The position numbers were made by a program, and so were the translations under genes. From an uncultured bacterium (GTDB lineage: Bacteria; Bacillota_I; Bacilli_A; RFN20; CAG-826), in the NCBI GenBank assembly GCA_949299395.1, contig CASGAB010000003.1, positions 64,137-128,136 of the forward strand: a stretch of DNA of 64,000 bases, read 5' to 3'. Below the pieces are notes generated by a model. The model was not told the origin of the DNA. It saw only the letters and a list, made by a program, of their open reading frames with translations, and did no database searches. Positions within the stretch are counted from its first letter, which is position 1. The number at the start of each line of letters is the position of its first letter. Below are positions 1-8,949 of this stretch, piece after piece.

Positions 1-1
1 T

Positions 2-298
2 AGGGAAAAGACTTTAAAATTATTAAAAGAAGAAGTTCCTCATTCAATTGCTGTTTTGTGTGATGAAATTTCCTTTTCTACAGGTAAAAATATTTTTGCA
101 AAAATTATTGTTGAAAAAGATAGTCAAAAAGGAATCATTATTGGTAAAAGAGGCTCAATGATTAAAAGAATTGGTATTGAGTCACGAAAAGATATTGAAA
201 AGTTACTTGGTTATAACATTAATCTCGAACTTTTAGTTCAAGTAGTAGATAATTGGAAGAATTCTAGTAGTTTTTTAGCAAAACTTGGATTTAAATAA
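2..298 (+). CDS. era: GTPase Era, C-terminal part (5' end outside window)
   Basis: Era is a GTPase that binds the 3' end of 16S rRNA and assists 30S subunit maturation. Only the C-terminal KH domain is present; the reading frame is open from base 2, so the gene starts upstream of the window. The frame begins REKTLKLLKEEVPHSIAV, the usual junction into the Era KH domain, and contains the RNA-binding loop IIIGKRGSMIKRIG. It ends KLGFK with TAA, the normal end of the family. The GTPase domain cannot be seen. recO follows 5 nt later, the usual Firmicutes order. Identification is secure from the KH motif and the neighbour. Confidence 0.93.
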   Translation, partial: REKTLKLLKEEVPHSIAVLCDEISFSTGKNIFAKIIVEKDSQKGIIIGKRGSMIKRIGIESRKDIEKLLGYNINLELLVQVVDNWKNSSSFLAKLGFK

Positions 299-303
299 TT
301 TAG

Positions 304-897
304 ATGGAAACGGTAAGCGGAATAATTATTTCCTTAGCTCAATATAAAGATAATCAATTTATTGCTTCGATTTTATCTAAAGAAAGTCTTTATTCAGCAT
401 CTTTAACTTTAAATAAAAGAAAAGAGAATAATTCTATTCAAAAATTTTCATTTGGAGAGTTCGAACTTTATAAAGGACCTACAAAATATTTTAAAGTTAA
501 AAGTTTTTCTCCAAAATTTATGATGTTAAATGTTTTTGGTGATTTCGACCGTTTGCTGTCGTTAGATTTTATCAGTGAATTATTAATGAAAATTGAATAT
601 GAAACATTAGAAGTAGAGAAAATATTTGAATTAACTCTAGAAACTATAAAAAATATTGACGATTTATCAAATGACAGTAAATTTTTAACTTTATATTTTT
701 ACTATAATATTTTGAAATTATTAGGATTAGATCCAACTTATACAAAGTTTTATGAAAAAGAAAAACTTGATTTGGATGATAAAAATTTCAAGAAAAATAT
801 CGACAAAACAACATTTTTAACATTGTTTAAATATTTTTCTGAAATCATTTCAAATTATCACGGAATTTATCTTAATTCTTTTGTAAATTTTAGATAA
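304..897 (+). CDS. recO: DNA repair protein RecO (short form)
   Basis: RecO anneals SSB-coated single strands and helps load RecA in the RecF pathway. The protein is 197 residues, shorter than the usual roughly 240-250. The N-terminal OB-fold region (about residues 1-80) has the pattern of an initial beta strand (VSGIIISLAQYKDNQFIASIL) and a later FGEFELYKG strand. The rest is helical. I see no CxxC zinc site of the kind found in longer RecO proteins. Sequence similarity is weak, so the call rests largely on its place between era and the glycyl-tRNA synthetase gene, where recO sits in many Firmicutes. The start has no clear Shine-Dalgarno sequence and lies 5 nt after the era stop, so translation is probably coupled. 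Confidence 0.8.
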   Translation: METVSGIIISLAQYKDNQFIASILSKESLYSASLTLNKRKENNSIQKFSFGEFELYKGPTKYFKVKSFSPKFMMLNVFGDFDRLLSLDFISELLMKIEYETLEVEKIFELTLETIKNIDDLSNDSKFLTLYFYYNILKLLGLDPTYTKFYEKEKLDLDDKNFKKNIDKTTFLTLFKYFSEIISNYHGIYLNSFVNFR

Positions 898-942
898 ATA
901 ATTATAATAAATATTGTACTCTTAAAGTACATTGACAATGAG

Positions 943-969
943 CTGAATTCTAAGTAAAATTCAGTGTTT
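943..969 (+). terminator. Hairpin between recO and glyS, terminator or attenuator
   Basis: A 7-bp stem (CTGAATT at 943-949 paired with AATTCAG at 958-964) with an 8-nt loop is followed by TGTTTTT. It lies directly before the glyS ribosome-binding site (GGAG at 972-975). A smaller GTAC...GTAC stem lies just upstream. It could terminate part of the era-recO transcript or act as an attenuator; no T-box consensus was recognised. Confidence 0.5.
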
Positions 970-982
970 TTGGAGATAAAAT

Positions 983-2350
983 ATGGATAAAAATTTTGAA
1001 AGCGTTGTTACACATTTACAAACCACTGGCTATGTATTTCAAGGTAGCCAAATTTATGGTGGTTTAGCTAATACGTGGGACTATGGTCCATTAGGAAGCC
1101 AATTAAAGAAAAATTTAAAAGATCTTTGGTGGACTAAATTTGTTGAAGAATCAGAATTAAATGTTGGAATTGATTCTGCAATTTTAATGAATCCAAATGT
1201 TTGGGTTGCTACAGGCCACGTTCAAACTTTTAATGACCCACAAATTGAATGTAAAAAATGTCATTCAAGATTCAGAGCTGATCAATTAATTAGTTCTCAA
1301 TTTAAAGACGTCAATGTTGATGGAATGAATTATGATGAATTAAACGAATTTATTAAGAATAACGATGTTAAATGTCCTCAATGTGGGCAACATGATTTTA
1401 CTGATATTAAGAAATTTAATTTAATGTTTAAAACTCATATGGGTGTTACTGAAGAAAGTAGTAACGAAGTTTATTTACGTCCAGAAACTGCTCAAGGTGT
1501 TTTCGTTAATTTTAAAAACGTTCAAAGAGTTACAAGAAAGAAATTACCATTTGGCATTGCTAATACTGGAAAAGCATTTAGAAACGAAATTACTCCAGGA
1601 AACTTCACATTCAGAACACGTGAATTTGAACAAATGGAATTAGAATTCTTCTGTAAACCAGGAACTGATTTAGAATGGTTTGATTATTGGAAAAAAGAAT
1701 GTATCAATTTCGTTGAAAATCTCGGTATTAAAGAAGAAAACTTAAGATATCGTGATCATGAACCTGAAGAATTAGCATTCTATTCTAGAGCAACAACAGA
1801 TATTGAATATTTATTCCCATTTGGTTGGGGTGAAGTTTGGGGAATTGCTGATCGTACAGATTACGATTTAAAACGTCACCAAGAATTTTCTAAAGAAAGC
1901 TTAGAATATTTTGATTCAGATACTAATACAAAATATGTCCCTTATTGTATTGAACCATCACTTGGTTTAGATAGATTATTCTTAATGATTGTTTGTGATG
2001 CATACGATGAAGAAACATTAGAAAATGGTGAAATTAGAAAAGTTATGCATTTAAAACCTTCAATTGCTCCAATTACTGCAGCTGTTTTACCTTTAAGTAA
2101 ACAATTAAGTGATAAAGCAAAAGAAGTCTTTAAAGATTTAAGAAAATATTTCAAAGTTTCTTTTGATGAAACAGGAAGTATTGGGAAAAGATATAGAAGA
2201 AATGATGAAATCGGAACTCCATATTGTATTACATATGATTTTGACACTCTTGAAACAAATCAAGTTACTGTTAGAGATAGAGATACTATGAAACAAGATG
2301 TAGTTAAAATTGAAGATTTAAAGGATTATTTATTTGGAAAACTTAAATAA
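983..2350 (+). CDS. glyS: Glycyl-tRNA synthetase, single-chain alpha2 type
   Basis: This cytoplasmic class II synthetase charges tRNA-Gly. At 455 residues it is the compact one-chain form used by archaea, eukaryotes, Staphylococcus and Mollicutes, not the two-gene GlyQ/GlyS form of many bacteria. The N-terminus ([20 protein letters not shown]), the motif 2 region ([20 protein letters not shown]) and the ending part ([12 protein letters not shown], motif 3) are all clear. Two CxxC pairs in the insertion (about residues 92-95 and 133-136; KKCHSRF and CPQCG) look like a zinc site. A GGAG ribosome-binding site lies 7 nt before the ATG. It lies between recO and dnaG, a standard Firmicutes location. 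Confidence 0.96.
   Translation: MDKNFESVVTHLQTTGYVFQGSQIYGGLANTWDYGPLGSQLKKNLKDLWWTKFVEESELNVGIDSAILMNPNVWVATGHVQTFNDPQIECKKCHSRFRADQLISSQFKDVNVDGMNYDELNEFIKNNDVKCPQCGQHDFTDIKKFNLMFKTHMGVTEESSNEVYLRPETAQGVFVNFKNVQRVTRKKLPFGIANTGKAFRNEITPGNFTFRTREFEQMELEFFCKPGTDLEWFDYWKKECINFVENLGIKEENLRYRDHEPEELAFYSRATTDIEYLFPFGWGEVWGIADRTDYDLKRHQEFSKESLEYFDSDTNTKYVPYCIEPSLGLDRLFLMIVCDAYDEETLENGEIRKVMHLKPSIAPITAAVLPLSKQLSDKAKEVFKDLRKYFKVSFDETGSIGKRYRRNDEIGTPYCITYDFDTLETNQVTVRDRDTMKQDVVKIEDLKDYLFGKLK
2321..2336 (+). promoter_or_regulatory. Ribosome-binding site that fixes the dnaG TTG start
   Basis: AAGGA at 2321-2325 lies 8 nt before TTG at 2334. No ATG or GTG is present in the dnaG frame before the conserved domain, so the TTG codon inside the last codons of glyS is the best start. 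Confidence 0.7.
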
Positions 2351-4244
2351 CTCAAAAAATACTGATTTATTTGAATCAATAAATAAAAAAGTCGATATAG
2401 TTGATGTAATTTCTTATTACCTTCCGTTAACAAAAAAAGGCAGAAATTATCAAGGATTATGTCCTTTTCATGATGATAAAAATCTTGGAAATTTTTCCGT
2501 TTCACAAGAAAAACAAGTTTTTAAATGTTTTGCTTGCGGGAAAAGTGGAAATGCAATTGGATTTGTTAAAGAAAAGGAAAGATGCTCTTGGATAGAAGCT
2601 GCTAAAAAGGTTTGCGAAATTTGTCACATCGTTGAGCCAGGTTTAGAAAATATTAAAGAAGTTAAAAAAGATCCTCGTTTAGTAAAATCGCTTGAAATTT
2701 TAAAAGATATTTCTCTTTTTTATCAATTATCTTTATTCCAAAGTGAAGAAGGAGTTGAAGCTTTAAATTATCTTCATAACCGTGGTTTAAATGATGATAT
2801 TATTCGTCATTTTGGGGTTGGTTATGCGTTAAAAGATGGGAACACTTTAATTGAATATTTAACCCGTGATAAAAAACACTCTTTAAAGGAAATTGATGAT
2901 ACCGGAATTATTGATTTAAAAAACAATATTATTAAAGACAAGAATTTTGGTAGAATCGCATTCTTTTTAAAAAATAGCGATGGAGATGTTTGTGGTTTTA
3001 GTTGCAGAATTTTTGGAGATAGAAAATCTGAAGCTAAATATGTAAATACATCAAATACAATTGCATTTAATAAATCAAAAATACTTTATAACTACAACGA
3101 AGCTTTAAATGAGGCGCCAAAAGTTGGCTATGTTTATCTTCTTGAAGGCTTTATGGATGTTATTGCTTGTTATAGAGTCGGAATTAAAAGTGCAGTTGGT
3201 TTAATGGGAACATCATTAACGAAAGAACACTTAAAAATGTTAAAAGATTTAAGATGCGAGGTAAGAATTTGTTTAGATTTAGATAGACCTGGGCAAAATG
3301 CTATTTATAAAACGTTTAGTTTATTAGATAGTTATAAGATTCCTTATCGTGTTGTTAGTAATGATGTTGATTTTGATTATAAAGATGCTGATGAAATTCT
3401 TGATCATTTAGGTGAAGAAAAGTTAAAAAAATATCTTTCAACTTTAACCGATAAAATGCATTGGCTTATTAATTATTGTAAAAAGAGTTTAGATTTAAAT
3501 ATTTTAGAAAATAAAGAAAAAATGATTAATTTCTTTATTCCACTATTAAAAGATAACAAAGATGAAATATTTGTTGATTCTACAATCAAAGAATTAGTAA
3601 AAAATACCGATGTTTCATATAACGTTATTCAAAACATGATAAATAACGCTAAATTAGAGATTCCTAAAGAACCTCTAATTGAAAGCGAAGAAGAAGATGA
3701 AGGTGTAGATTTTGCGATTGAAATAGAACCTAAAAAACCTATTAAAAACATTAGGGATAGCAAAATTACACGTTCTGAAAGAAAGCTTTTAAATTATATG
3801 TTCACTGTTTCAGAAGCATATGAAATATTTAAGGCAAAATTAAATTCTTTCTATACGCCAGCATTTAGTGAACTTTATGAAATAGTTGAAAACTATGCTG
3901 CTAATCAAAGTGATAGAGATTTCAATAAAGAAAAGTTAGATAAAATAGTTGATTCTAGTGATTCAAAGAATAAAGATTCATTAAAAATTGAAATTGAGAA
4001 AATATTCACTTTGAAAAATTATGACCCATATTCAATAAGTATTATTGAAGAATTAATTCATAACATAAGTTATGAGAAAAACTTATTGAGTATTAAAAAG
4101 AGTGATAAAGAACTCTTAAAAAATCGAAAAAATAATAGTGATGAGTATGTCTTATCGATGCTCTCATCATCAAAAAATAGAACTGCTGAAAAAGCTAAAA
4201 ATGAAAGGGGGAATGCATTATGGCAAAAAGCTCAAAAAAAATAA
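2334..4244 (+). CDS. dnaG: DNA primase DnaG
   Basis: DnaG makes RNA primers at the replication fork. The 636-residue protein has the N-terminal zinc-binding domain with C43-x2-H46 and C65-x2-C68, the core RNA polymerase domain, and the TOPRIM domain with the catalytic glutamate near E271 (LLEGFMDV) and the metal-binding D315-L-D317. The C-terminal region of about 200 residues is divergent and would be the helicase-interaction domain. It starts with TTG, overlaps glyS by 17 bp and overlaps the next sigma factor gene by 25 bp. This dnaG-rpoD pairing is the classical macromolecular synthesis operon without rpsU. Confidence 0.95.
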   Translation: MENLNNSKNTDLFESINKKVDIVDVISYYLPLTKKGRNYQGLCPFHDDKNLGNFSVSQEKQVFKCFACGKSGNAIGFVKEKERCSWIEAAKKVCEICHIVEPGLENIKEVKKDPRLVKSLEILKDISLFYQLSLFQSEEGVEALNYLHNRGLNDDIIRHFGVGYALKDGNTLIEYLTRDKKHSLKEIDDTGIIDLKNNIIKDKNFGRIAFFLKNSDGDVCGFSCRIFGDRKSEAKYVNTSNTIAFNKSKILYNYNEALNEAPKVGYVYLLEGFMDVIACYRVGIKSAVGLMGTSLTKEHLKMLKDLRCEVRICLDLDRPGQNAIYKTFSLLDSYKIPYRVVSNDVDFDYKDADEILDHLGEEKLKKYLSTLTDKMHWLINYCKKSLDLNILENKEKMINFFIPLLKDNKDEIFVDSTIKELVKNTDVSYNVIQNMINNAKLEIPKEPLIESEEEDEGVDFAIEIEPKKPIKNIRDSKITRSERKLLNYMFTVSEAYEIFKAKLNSFYTPAFSELYEIVENYAANQSDRDFNKEKLDKIVDSSDSKNKDSLKIEIEKIFTLKNYDPYSISIIEELIHNISYEKNLLSIKKSDKELLKNRKNNSDEYVLSMLSSSKNRTAEKAKNERGNALWQKAQKK

Positions 4245-5491
4245 ACAAGGATCAAATTGAAAAAGATGTTGAAAAAATTATTAAAGAAAAAGGCTATATA
4301 GACGAAGATTCTGAGGAAGAAGAAGCTATAGAGTCTTTAGACACTTTATTAAAAAGATTTTTAAAAGAAAATGCAGATACAAAAGTAATTGATCAAGATT
4401 TCTTTATTGAAGCAACAAGAAAATATGATCTTTCTGATGAAGATATTGAAAAAATCTTCCTTTATTTCACAAATAATGGTTATACATTAGAAGGTGAAGC
4501 AAGTGCTGATGATATCGATTTTGATGAAGCATCAATTGAAGATATGGAAAATGCTGATGCAATGGATGATTTTGATGAAGAAATTGATCCAAATGAAACA
4601 AGCGAACTTAATATTGATGTCGATAACATTGATTCAATTGTTTTAAGCGATGTTAAAATTAATGATAGTGTCAAACTTTATTTAAAAGAAATCGGTAGAG
4701 TTAGACTCTTAAAAGCTGAAGATGAAAAAGAACTTGCTGTCCGTATTTTAAATGGTGATCAAAAAGCAAAGCATGAATTAATTAATGCAAACCTCCGTTT
4801 AGTCGTTTCTATTGCAAAACACTATTTAGGAAGAGGTATGCCTTTATTAGACTTAATTGAAGAAGGTAATATGGGTTTAATGAAAGCCGTTGATAAATTT
4901 GATTATACAAAAGGATTTAAATTTTCAACATATGCTACTTGGTGGATTAGACAAGCTATTACAAGAGCTATTGCTGATCAAGCAAGAACTATTAGAATTC
5001 CTGTTCATATGGTTGAAACAATCAATAAAATTACTAGAGTTCAAAGACAATTAACTCAAGAATTAGGCAGAGAACCAACACCAGAAGAAATTTCTAAGAA
5101 AATGGATGGAGCAATGTCTCCAGAAAGAATTAGAGAAATTCAAAGAATTGCATTAGAACCAGTTTCTTTAGAATCTCCAATTGGTGAAGAAGATGATTCA
5201 CACTTAGGTGATTTCGTTGAAGATAAAGAAAGCCTTTCACCAACCGAATTCACATCAAAAACCATGTTAAGAGAAGCTCTTTATGACGTTATGAGTAACT
5301 TAACAGAGAGAGAAGAAAGAGTTTTAAAATTACGTTACGGTTTAGATGATAATAAGCCAAGAACTTTAGAAGAAGTTGGTAAAGAATTTGGTGTTACAAG
5401 AGAAAGAATTCGTCAAATAGAAGCTAAAGCTATCAAAAAATTAAAACACCCAACAAAACAAAAGAAATTAGATGATTTTTCTATTAATTAA
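4220..5491 (+). CDS. rpoD: Primary RNA polymerase sigma factor (RpoD/SigA)
   Basis: This is the housekeeping sigma-70 factor, 423 residues. An acidic N-terminal part of about 145 residues (region 1.1 and linker) precedes region 1.2/2 starting near [14 protein letters not shown]. Region 2.3-2.4 ([20 protein letters not shown]) is the part that melts and reads the -10 box. Region 3 is RTIRIPVHM and following. Region 4.2 has the helix-turn-helix ([19 protein letters not shown]) that reads the -35 box. A strong ribosome-binding site (AAAGGGGG) lies about 9 nt before the ATG. The gene overlaps the end of dnaG. A second full sigma factor follows after 6 nt. This copy is closer to canonical SigA. 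Confidence 0.95.
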   Translation: MAKSSKKINKDQIEKDVEKIIKEKGYIDEDSEEEEAIESLDTLLKRFLKENADTKVIDQDFFIEATRKYDLSDEDIEKIFLYFTNNGYTLEGEASADDIDFDEASIEDMENADAMDDFDEEIDPNETSELNIDVDNIDSIVLSDVKINDSVKLYLKEIGRVRLLKAEDEKELAVRILNGDQKAKHELINANLRLVVSIAKHYLGRGMPLLDLIEEGNMGLMKAVDKFDYTKGFKFSTYATWWIRQAITRAIADQARTIRIPVHMVETINKITRVQRQLTQELGREPTPEEISKKMDGAMSPERIREIQRIALEPVSLESPIGEEDDSHLGDFVEDKESLSPTEFTSKTMLREALYDVMSNLTEREERVLKLRYGLDDNKPRTLEEVGKEFGVTRERIRQIEAKAIKKLKHPTKQKKLDDFSIN

Positions 5492-5497
5492 TCTTTT

Positions 5498-6628
5498 ATG
5501 AATGAAGATTTATCTAAAAAAATAAAAGTAATTACCGATAAAATTTCATCTAACGATAATGAAAACGACTTATTAAGTTCGTTAGATGACTTAATTGATG
5601 AAGAAAATAGAATTATCAATAATGATGATTTTAATAGTTTTTGTGACGACTATTCTATAAATAAAAAAGATGCTTCGTTACTTAAAAATACCTTTATATC
5701 TAGTGGTTATTCATTTATAGATGATTTAGAAAATGACGAAGACATTGATGAAATTGAAGAAGATAGTTCAAATATTTCTTTTGATGATATTAAAGCTACC
5801 GATGATATAAAGCAATATTATAAAAATATAAGTAAATATAAGCTTTTAACACCAAAAGAAGAACTTGAACTTGCTAAAAGAATAAAGGCTGGTGATGAAG
5901 AAGCTAAAGAAAGATTCATCGCTGCTAATGCTAGATTAGTTATAGCAATGGCTAAAAAGTTTCTTAATTCGAACATTCCTTTTCAAGATTTGATTCAAGA
6001 AGGAAATGCCGGTTTAATTCATGCTGCTGAAAAATTTGATTATACAAAAGGTTTAAAATTTTCTACATATGCTACTTGGTGGATAAAACAAGCAATGTTA
6101 AAAGCCATTAATGAGCAAAATAGAAATATTAGAATCCCAGCACACGTTATTGAAGTCCTAAATAAGGTAAATAAAACTAAAAATTTACTTATTCAAGAAT
6201 TAGGAAGAGAGCCAACTTCCGAAGAAATATTTGAAAAATTAAATAAAAGAATACCATTAGAAAAAATCGATGCTTGTTTATTATTATCAAAAGATACTAT
6301 TTCTTTAGAAACAAGTTTAGGTGATGATAGTGGTACTGAATTAGGAGATGTTGTTCCTGATAAAAGAGAAATTTCCCCTCTTGATTTTGCAATAAGTTCG
6401 GAACAAAAAGAAATTGTTGATGAAGCTTTAAAACAACTAGATGAAAGAGAAGAAAAAATTTTAAGACTTAGATATGGTTTTGATGATGGAGTTGAAAGAA
6501 CTTTATCAGAAATTGGTAAAATGTATAATCTTTCGAGAGAAAGAATTCGTCAAATTGAAACAAAAGCATTATTTAAATTAAGAAAAATTTTAGAAGATAA
6601 AGATTTTTATGATATCAGAGAGAATTAA
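5498..6628 (+). CDS. Second sigma-70 factor, tandem paralogue of RpoD
   Basis: The 376-residue protein carries the same domain order as the preceding RpoD: an acidic N-terminal region, region 2 ([20 protein letters not shown]), region 3 (NIRIPAHVIEVLNKV) and region 4.2 ([19 protein letters not shown]). The N-terminal halves also look related ([10 protein letters not shown] in RpoD, FISSGYSFID here), so the whole gene was probably duplicated. The -10-reading and -35-reading helices are largely conserved, which predicts similar promoter preference. The C-terminal tail differs (KILEDKDFYDIREN). It has no clear Shine-Dalgarno and follows rpoD after 6 nt, so it is probably translationally coupled. 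Lacking sporulation or stress-sigma features, it is best called a group 1/2 paralogue. Confidence 0.9.
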   Translation: MNEDLSKKIKVITDKISSNDNENDLLSSLDDLIDEENRIINNDDFNSFCDDYSINKKDASLLKNTFISSGYSFIDDLENDEDIDEIEEDSSNISFDDIKATDDIKQYYKNISKYKLLTPKEELELAKRIKAGDEEAKERFIAANARLVIAMAKKFLNSNIPFQDLIQEGNAGLIHAAEKFDYTKGLKFSTYATWWIKQAMLKAINEQNRNIRIPAHVIEVLNKVNKTKNLLIQELGREPTSEEIFEKLNKRIPLEKIDACLLLSKDTISLETSLGDDSGTELGDVVPDKREISPLDFAISSEQKEIVDEALKQLDEREEKILRLRYGFDDGVERTLSEIGKMYNLSRERIRQIETKALFKLRKILEDKDFYDIREN

Positions 6629-7259
6629 TAAAATTGCCAATTTAATCGATTTAAATAGTAAAGGAGTCTATGATGTAGGAAGTGATCATGGATATCTTTT
6701 GGTTTTATTAAGAAATAAAAGCGAAACTATTAGATTAAAAGGAGTTGAGAATAAAATCGAGCCTTTTAATAATCTCAAAAATAATACAAAAGGTTTAAAT
6801 ATTGAATCTAAATTAAGTGATGGGATAGATGATTTAACTGATGATTTTTCTTGCTTAGTTATGGCTGGAATGGGTTTTAATACAATTGAAGAAATAGTTT
6901 TAAGACATAAAGAAAAATTAGATTATATTGAACAAATTGTAATTGATTCACATACAAATATAGATTTATCAAGAAAGTTTTTTATAGATTTAGGCTATTA
7001 TATTGATAATGAAATCATATTAAAAGAAAAAGGAATTTTTTATGAAGTAATTTCTTTTAAAAAAGGTATAAAAAATTATAACAATAAAGAAATCAAATAT
7101 GGTCCAATTTTATTAAAAGAAAAGAACGAGATTTTTATCGAAAAATATAAATTAAGAAATTTGAAAATTGAAGAAATAAGTTCTAAACTTGATAAAAATT
7201 CTGCTCGTTTTAAAGAATTAATAGAAGAACATAAAGAAAATAGTGAGGCTATTTTATGA
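6609..7259 (+). CDS. trmK: tRNA (adenine-22-N1)-methyltransferase TrmK
   Basis: TrmK methylates A22 in the D-loop of tRNAs using S-adenosylmethionine. The Rossmann-fold SAM site is seen at residues about 18-27 (VYDVGSDHGYL), and the family motif VMAGMGFNTIEEI is near residue 80. At 216 residues it is close to family length (about 230). A C-terminal helical coiled segment (EKYKLRNLKIEEISSKL) matches the family's C-terminal domain. It starts inside the end of the second sigma gene (20-bp overlap) and its TGA stop overlaps the ATG of the next gene (ATGA). The rpoD-trmK-nif3 order matches B. subtilis rpoD-yqfN-yqfO. Confidence 0.9.
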   Translation: MISERINKIANLIDLNSKGVYDVGSDHGYLLVLLRNKSETIRLKGVENKIEPFNNLKNNTKGLNIESKLSDGIDDLTDDFSCLVMAGMGFNTIEEIVLRHKEKLDYIEQIVIDSHTNIDLSRKFFIDLGYYIDNEIILKEKGIFYEVISFKKGIKNYNNKEIKYGPILLKEKNEIFIEKYKLRNLKIEEISSKLDKNSARFKELIEEHKENSEAIL

Positions 7260-8035
7260 ATACAAAATCATTGTTAAGAAAATTATCTAAAAAATTTCCA
7301 AAGAACATTGCTAAAAAGTATCATGATTTTCCAGGTTTACAATATGGAAAATTAAAAGAAGAAACTAAAACAATTTTACTTTGTTTAGATTTTGATGATG
7401 TAGTTTTGGATGAAGTTTTAAAAACAACTGATTTTTCTAAAATTGACTTAATTATAACTCACCATCCTTTTATTTATGGAACTTTTAAAAAAGTCTTAAA
7501 AAATGATCCAGTTAAAGCTGCTTTAGTTGAAAGGTTAGATAAATATAATGTTCCAATTTATTCTTATCATACTAATTTTGATGAAGGTGAAGGTGGAATG
7601 AATGATGCTTTAGTTGAAGCATTAAATTTAAAAAACATTCATAAGCTCGAAGCAATACCTATGGCAAGAGGTGGCGAATTAGAAGAAGAAATGGATGTTT
7701 TAGAATTTGCAAAATATGCAAAAGAAAAACTCAATGTTGAATATGGTCAACTTTTAAATTTTGGTAAAAAAACTATAAAAAAAGTTGCAATTATTGGTGG
7801 CGGCGGTTGGTATCATTTTATCGACGCTAAAAATGAAGGTTACGATATTTATATTAGTGGCGATATTCCACATCATGGTCGAAGAGATGTTGTTTTAAAT
7901 AAATATAATTATTTAGACTTACCTCATGAAATCGAACGAATTTATATGAAGCAAATGAAAAAAGTCCTTTTAAATATCGATAAGGACTTAGAAATATTAA
8001 TAGTTGATCACGAAAAATTACCAATTATTATTTAA
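7256..8035 (+). CDS. Nif3-like dinuclear metal centre protein (YqfO family)
   Basis: This belongs to the NIF3/DUF34 family, sometimes labelled GTP cyclohydrolase I type 2; the true reaction is not settled. The 259-residue protein has the metal-binding motifs LIITHHPFIYG (about residues 63-73), YSYHTNFDEGEGGMN (about 101-115) and a C-terminal DIPHHGRRD plus DHEKL region. It lacks the large PII-like insertion of the 370-residue Bacillus form, as in the short form of the family. It overlaps trmK by 4 bp and its 3' end overlaps convergent ispH by 18 bp. Its transcript probably ends at the hairpin at 8074-8101. Confidence 0.88.
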   Translation: MNTKSLLRKLSKKFPKNIAKKYHDFPGLQYGKLKEETKTILLCLDFDDVVLDEVLKTTDFSKIDLIITHHPFIYGTFKKVLKNDPVKAALVERLDKYNVPIYSYHTNFDEGEGGMNDALVEALNLKNIHKLEAIPMARGGELEEEMDVLEFAKYAKEKLNVEYGQLLNFGKKTIKKVAIIGGGGWYHFIDAKNEGYDIYISGDIPHHGRRDVVLNKYNYLDLPHEIERIYMKQMKKVLLNIDKDLEILIVDHEKLPIII

Positions 8036-8893
8036 GAATTCGAAGATATTGTTAACTTTATCTTCGCTTGTAGAAGTGGCTGAAAGAATAGCCACTTTTT
8101 TATGATTTTCAAAGTTTTTTATCTCATCTATATCGTAAATTGATGAAATTAAATATGCATCTTTAAATTTATTTCTTGCTGCAGATACTAATTCGTTTGC
8201 GTTAGAACTATTTTTATCACCGATAATTAAAAACATATCAAATTGGTTAATGTATTTATCGATTAAATCAAATCTTTGTTTAAATACTGGGCAGAAATTG
8301 TCGATAATTTCGTATTCTTTTTCATCTTTATCTTTAACTAAGCAATCCTTAATGTCTTTTAAATCTATTGTTGATTGATTTGTTAAGACAATTTTTTTAT
8401 TTATATTAGAAAAATTAAAATATCTATCTTTTTTAGGGATAATTGTTAAATCATCGGTATTTATATATGAAATTGTTGCTTTACATTCATTATGATTCTC
8501 TTTTCCATAATAAAACAAGGCCTTGCCTTTTAAATCTAACTCTTTAAAATTTGAATTTATTTTCTTTAAGATAGGACAAGTAGCATCGATAAAATTTAAA
8601 TTATTTTTTATTAAGTATTCTTCTATTTCTAAAGAATGACCATGAGCAGATAAAATATAGATTGTATGCTTATTTTTAAAAACTTCTAAAAATGGGATTA
8701 TTTGTTCAACGTCTAACTCGAATACATTTATTCCATTTTTTCTTAAAAATTCGATAGTTTCTATATTGTGAACGAGTTGACCTAAAATAACGATATCTTT
8801 ATCGCTGTTTTTTTGTTTTGCATCTAAAGCTATTTGAATGGCTTTTTGAACACCTCTACAATAGCCAATTGGTTCTAAAATTTCAAATTCCAC
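8018..8893 (-). CDS. ispH: 4-hydroxy-3-methylbut-2-enyl diphosphate reductase IspH (LytB)
   Basis: IspH is the last MEP-pathway enzyme and makes IPP and DMAPP with a 4Fe-4S cluster. The three cluster cysteines are C12 (GYCRGV), C106 (DATCPIL) and C201 (NFCPVFKQR). Substrate-binding histidines lie in VHNIE and SAHGHS, and the signature GDKNSSN is present. The protein is 291 residues, normal length. The start codon is GTG, because no ATG is available in frame before the conserved MEFEILEPIGYCRG start. No Shine-Dalgarno is present and a -10-like TAATAT lies 6 nt upstream, so the mRNA may be leaderless. With ispG nearby, the organism uses the MEP route to isoprenoids. Confidence 0.95.
   Translation of the reverse strand: MEFEILEPIGYCRGVQKAIQIALDAKQKNSDKDIVILGQLVHNIETIEFLRKNGINVFELDVEQIIPFLEVFKNKHTIYILSAHGHSLEIEEYLIKNNLNFIDATCPILKKINSNFKELDLKGKALFYYGKENHNECKATISYINTDDLTIIPKKDRYFNFSNINKKIVLTNQSTIDLKDIKDCLVKDKDEKEYEIIDNFCPVFKQRFDLIDKYINQFDMFLIIGDKNSSNANELVSAARNKFKDAYLISSIYDIDEIKNFENHKKVAILSATSTSEDKVNNIFEFLNNNW
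8074..8101 (+). terminator. Intrinsic terminator of the era-nif3 operon, inside ispH
   Basis: An 8-bp stem (AAGTGGCT at 8074-8081 with AGCCACTT at 8090-8097) and an 8-nt loop run into a T run ending at 8101. It is oriented for the + strand operon and lies about 40 nt after the nif3 stop, within the antisense coding region of ispH. Confidence 0.85.
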
Positions 8894-8899
8894 TATAAA

Positions 8900-8943
8900 A
8901 TATTATCATTTTTAGTGAAGAATTGAGAGTAATAAGATAAAAT
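8900..8943. promoter_or_regulatory. Divergent ispH / DEAD-box helicase promoter region
   Basis: Only 56 bp separate the two start codons. TAATAT at 8900-8905 (- strand) lies 6 nt before the ispH GTG, and TAAAAT at 8938-8943 (+ strand) lies 6 nt before the helicase ATG. Neither gene has a Shine-Dalgarno sequence. -35 boxes are weak. The geometry places both transcription starts at or within a few bases of the start codons. Confidence 0.5.
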
Positions 8944-8949
8944 AATTGC

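Noticed and set aside
898-982. Possible T-box riboswitch before glycyl-tRNA synthetase
   Set aside because: The 85-nt gap is too short for a T-box and I see no specifier loop or TGGNACCGCG-like box; only small hairpins.
6609-8035. UGA read as tryptophan (Mollicutes code 4)
   Set aside because: All full-length proteins use UGG for Trp, and trmK and the restored ruvA end at TGA overlapping the next start; no in-frame TGA interrupts a conserved domain.
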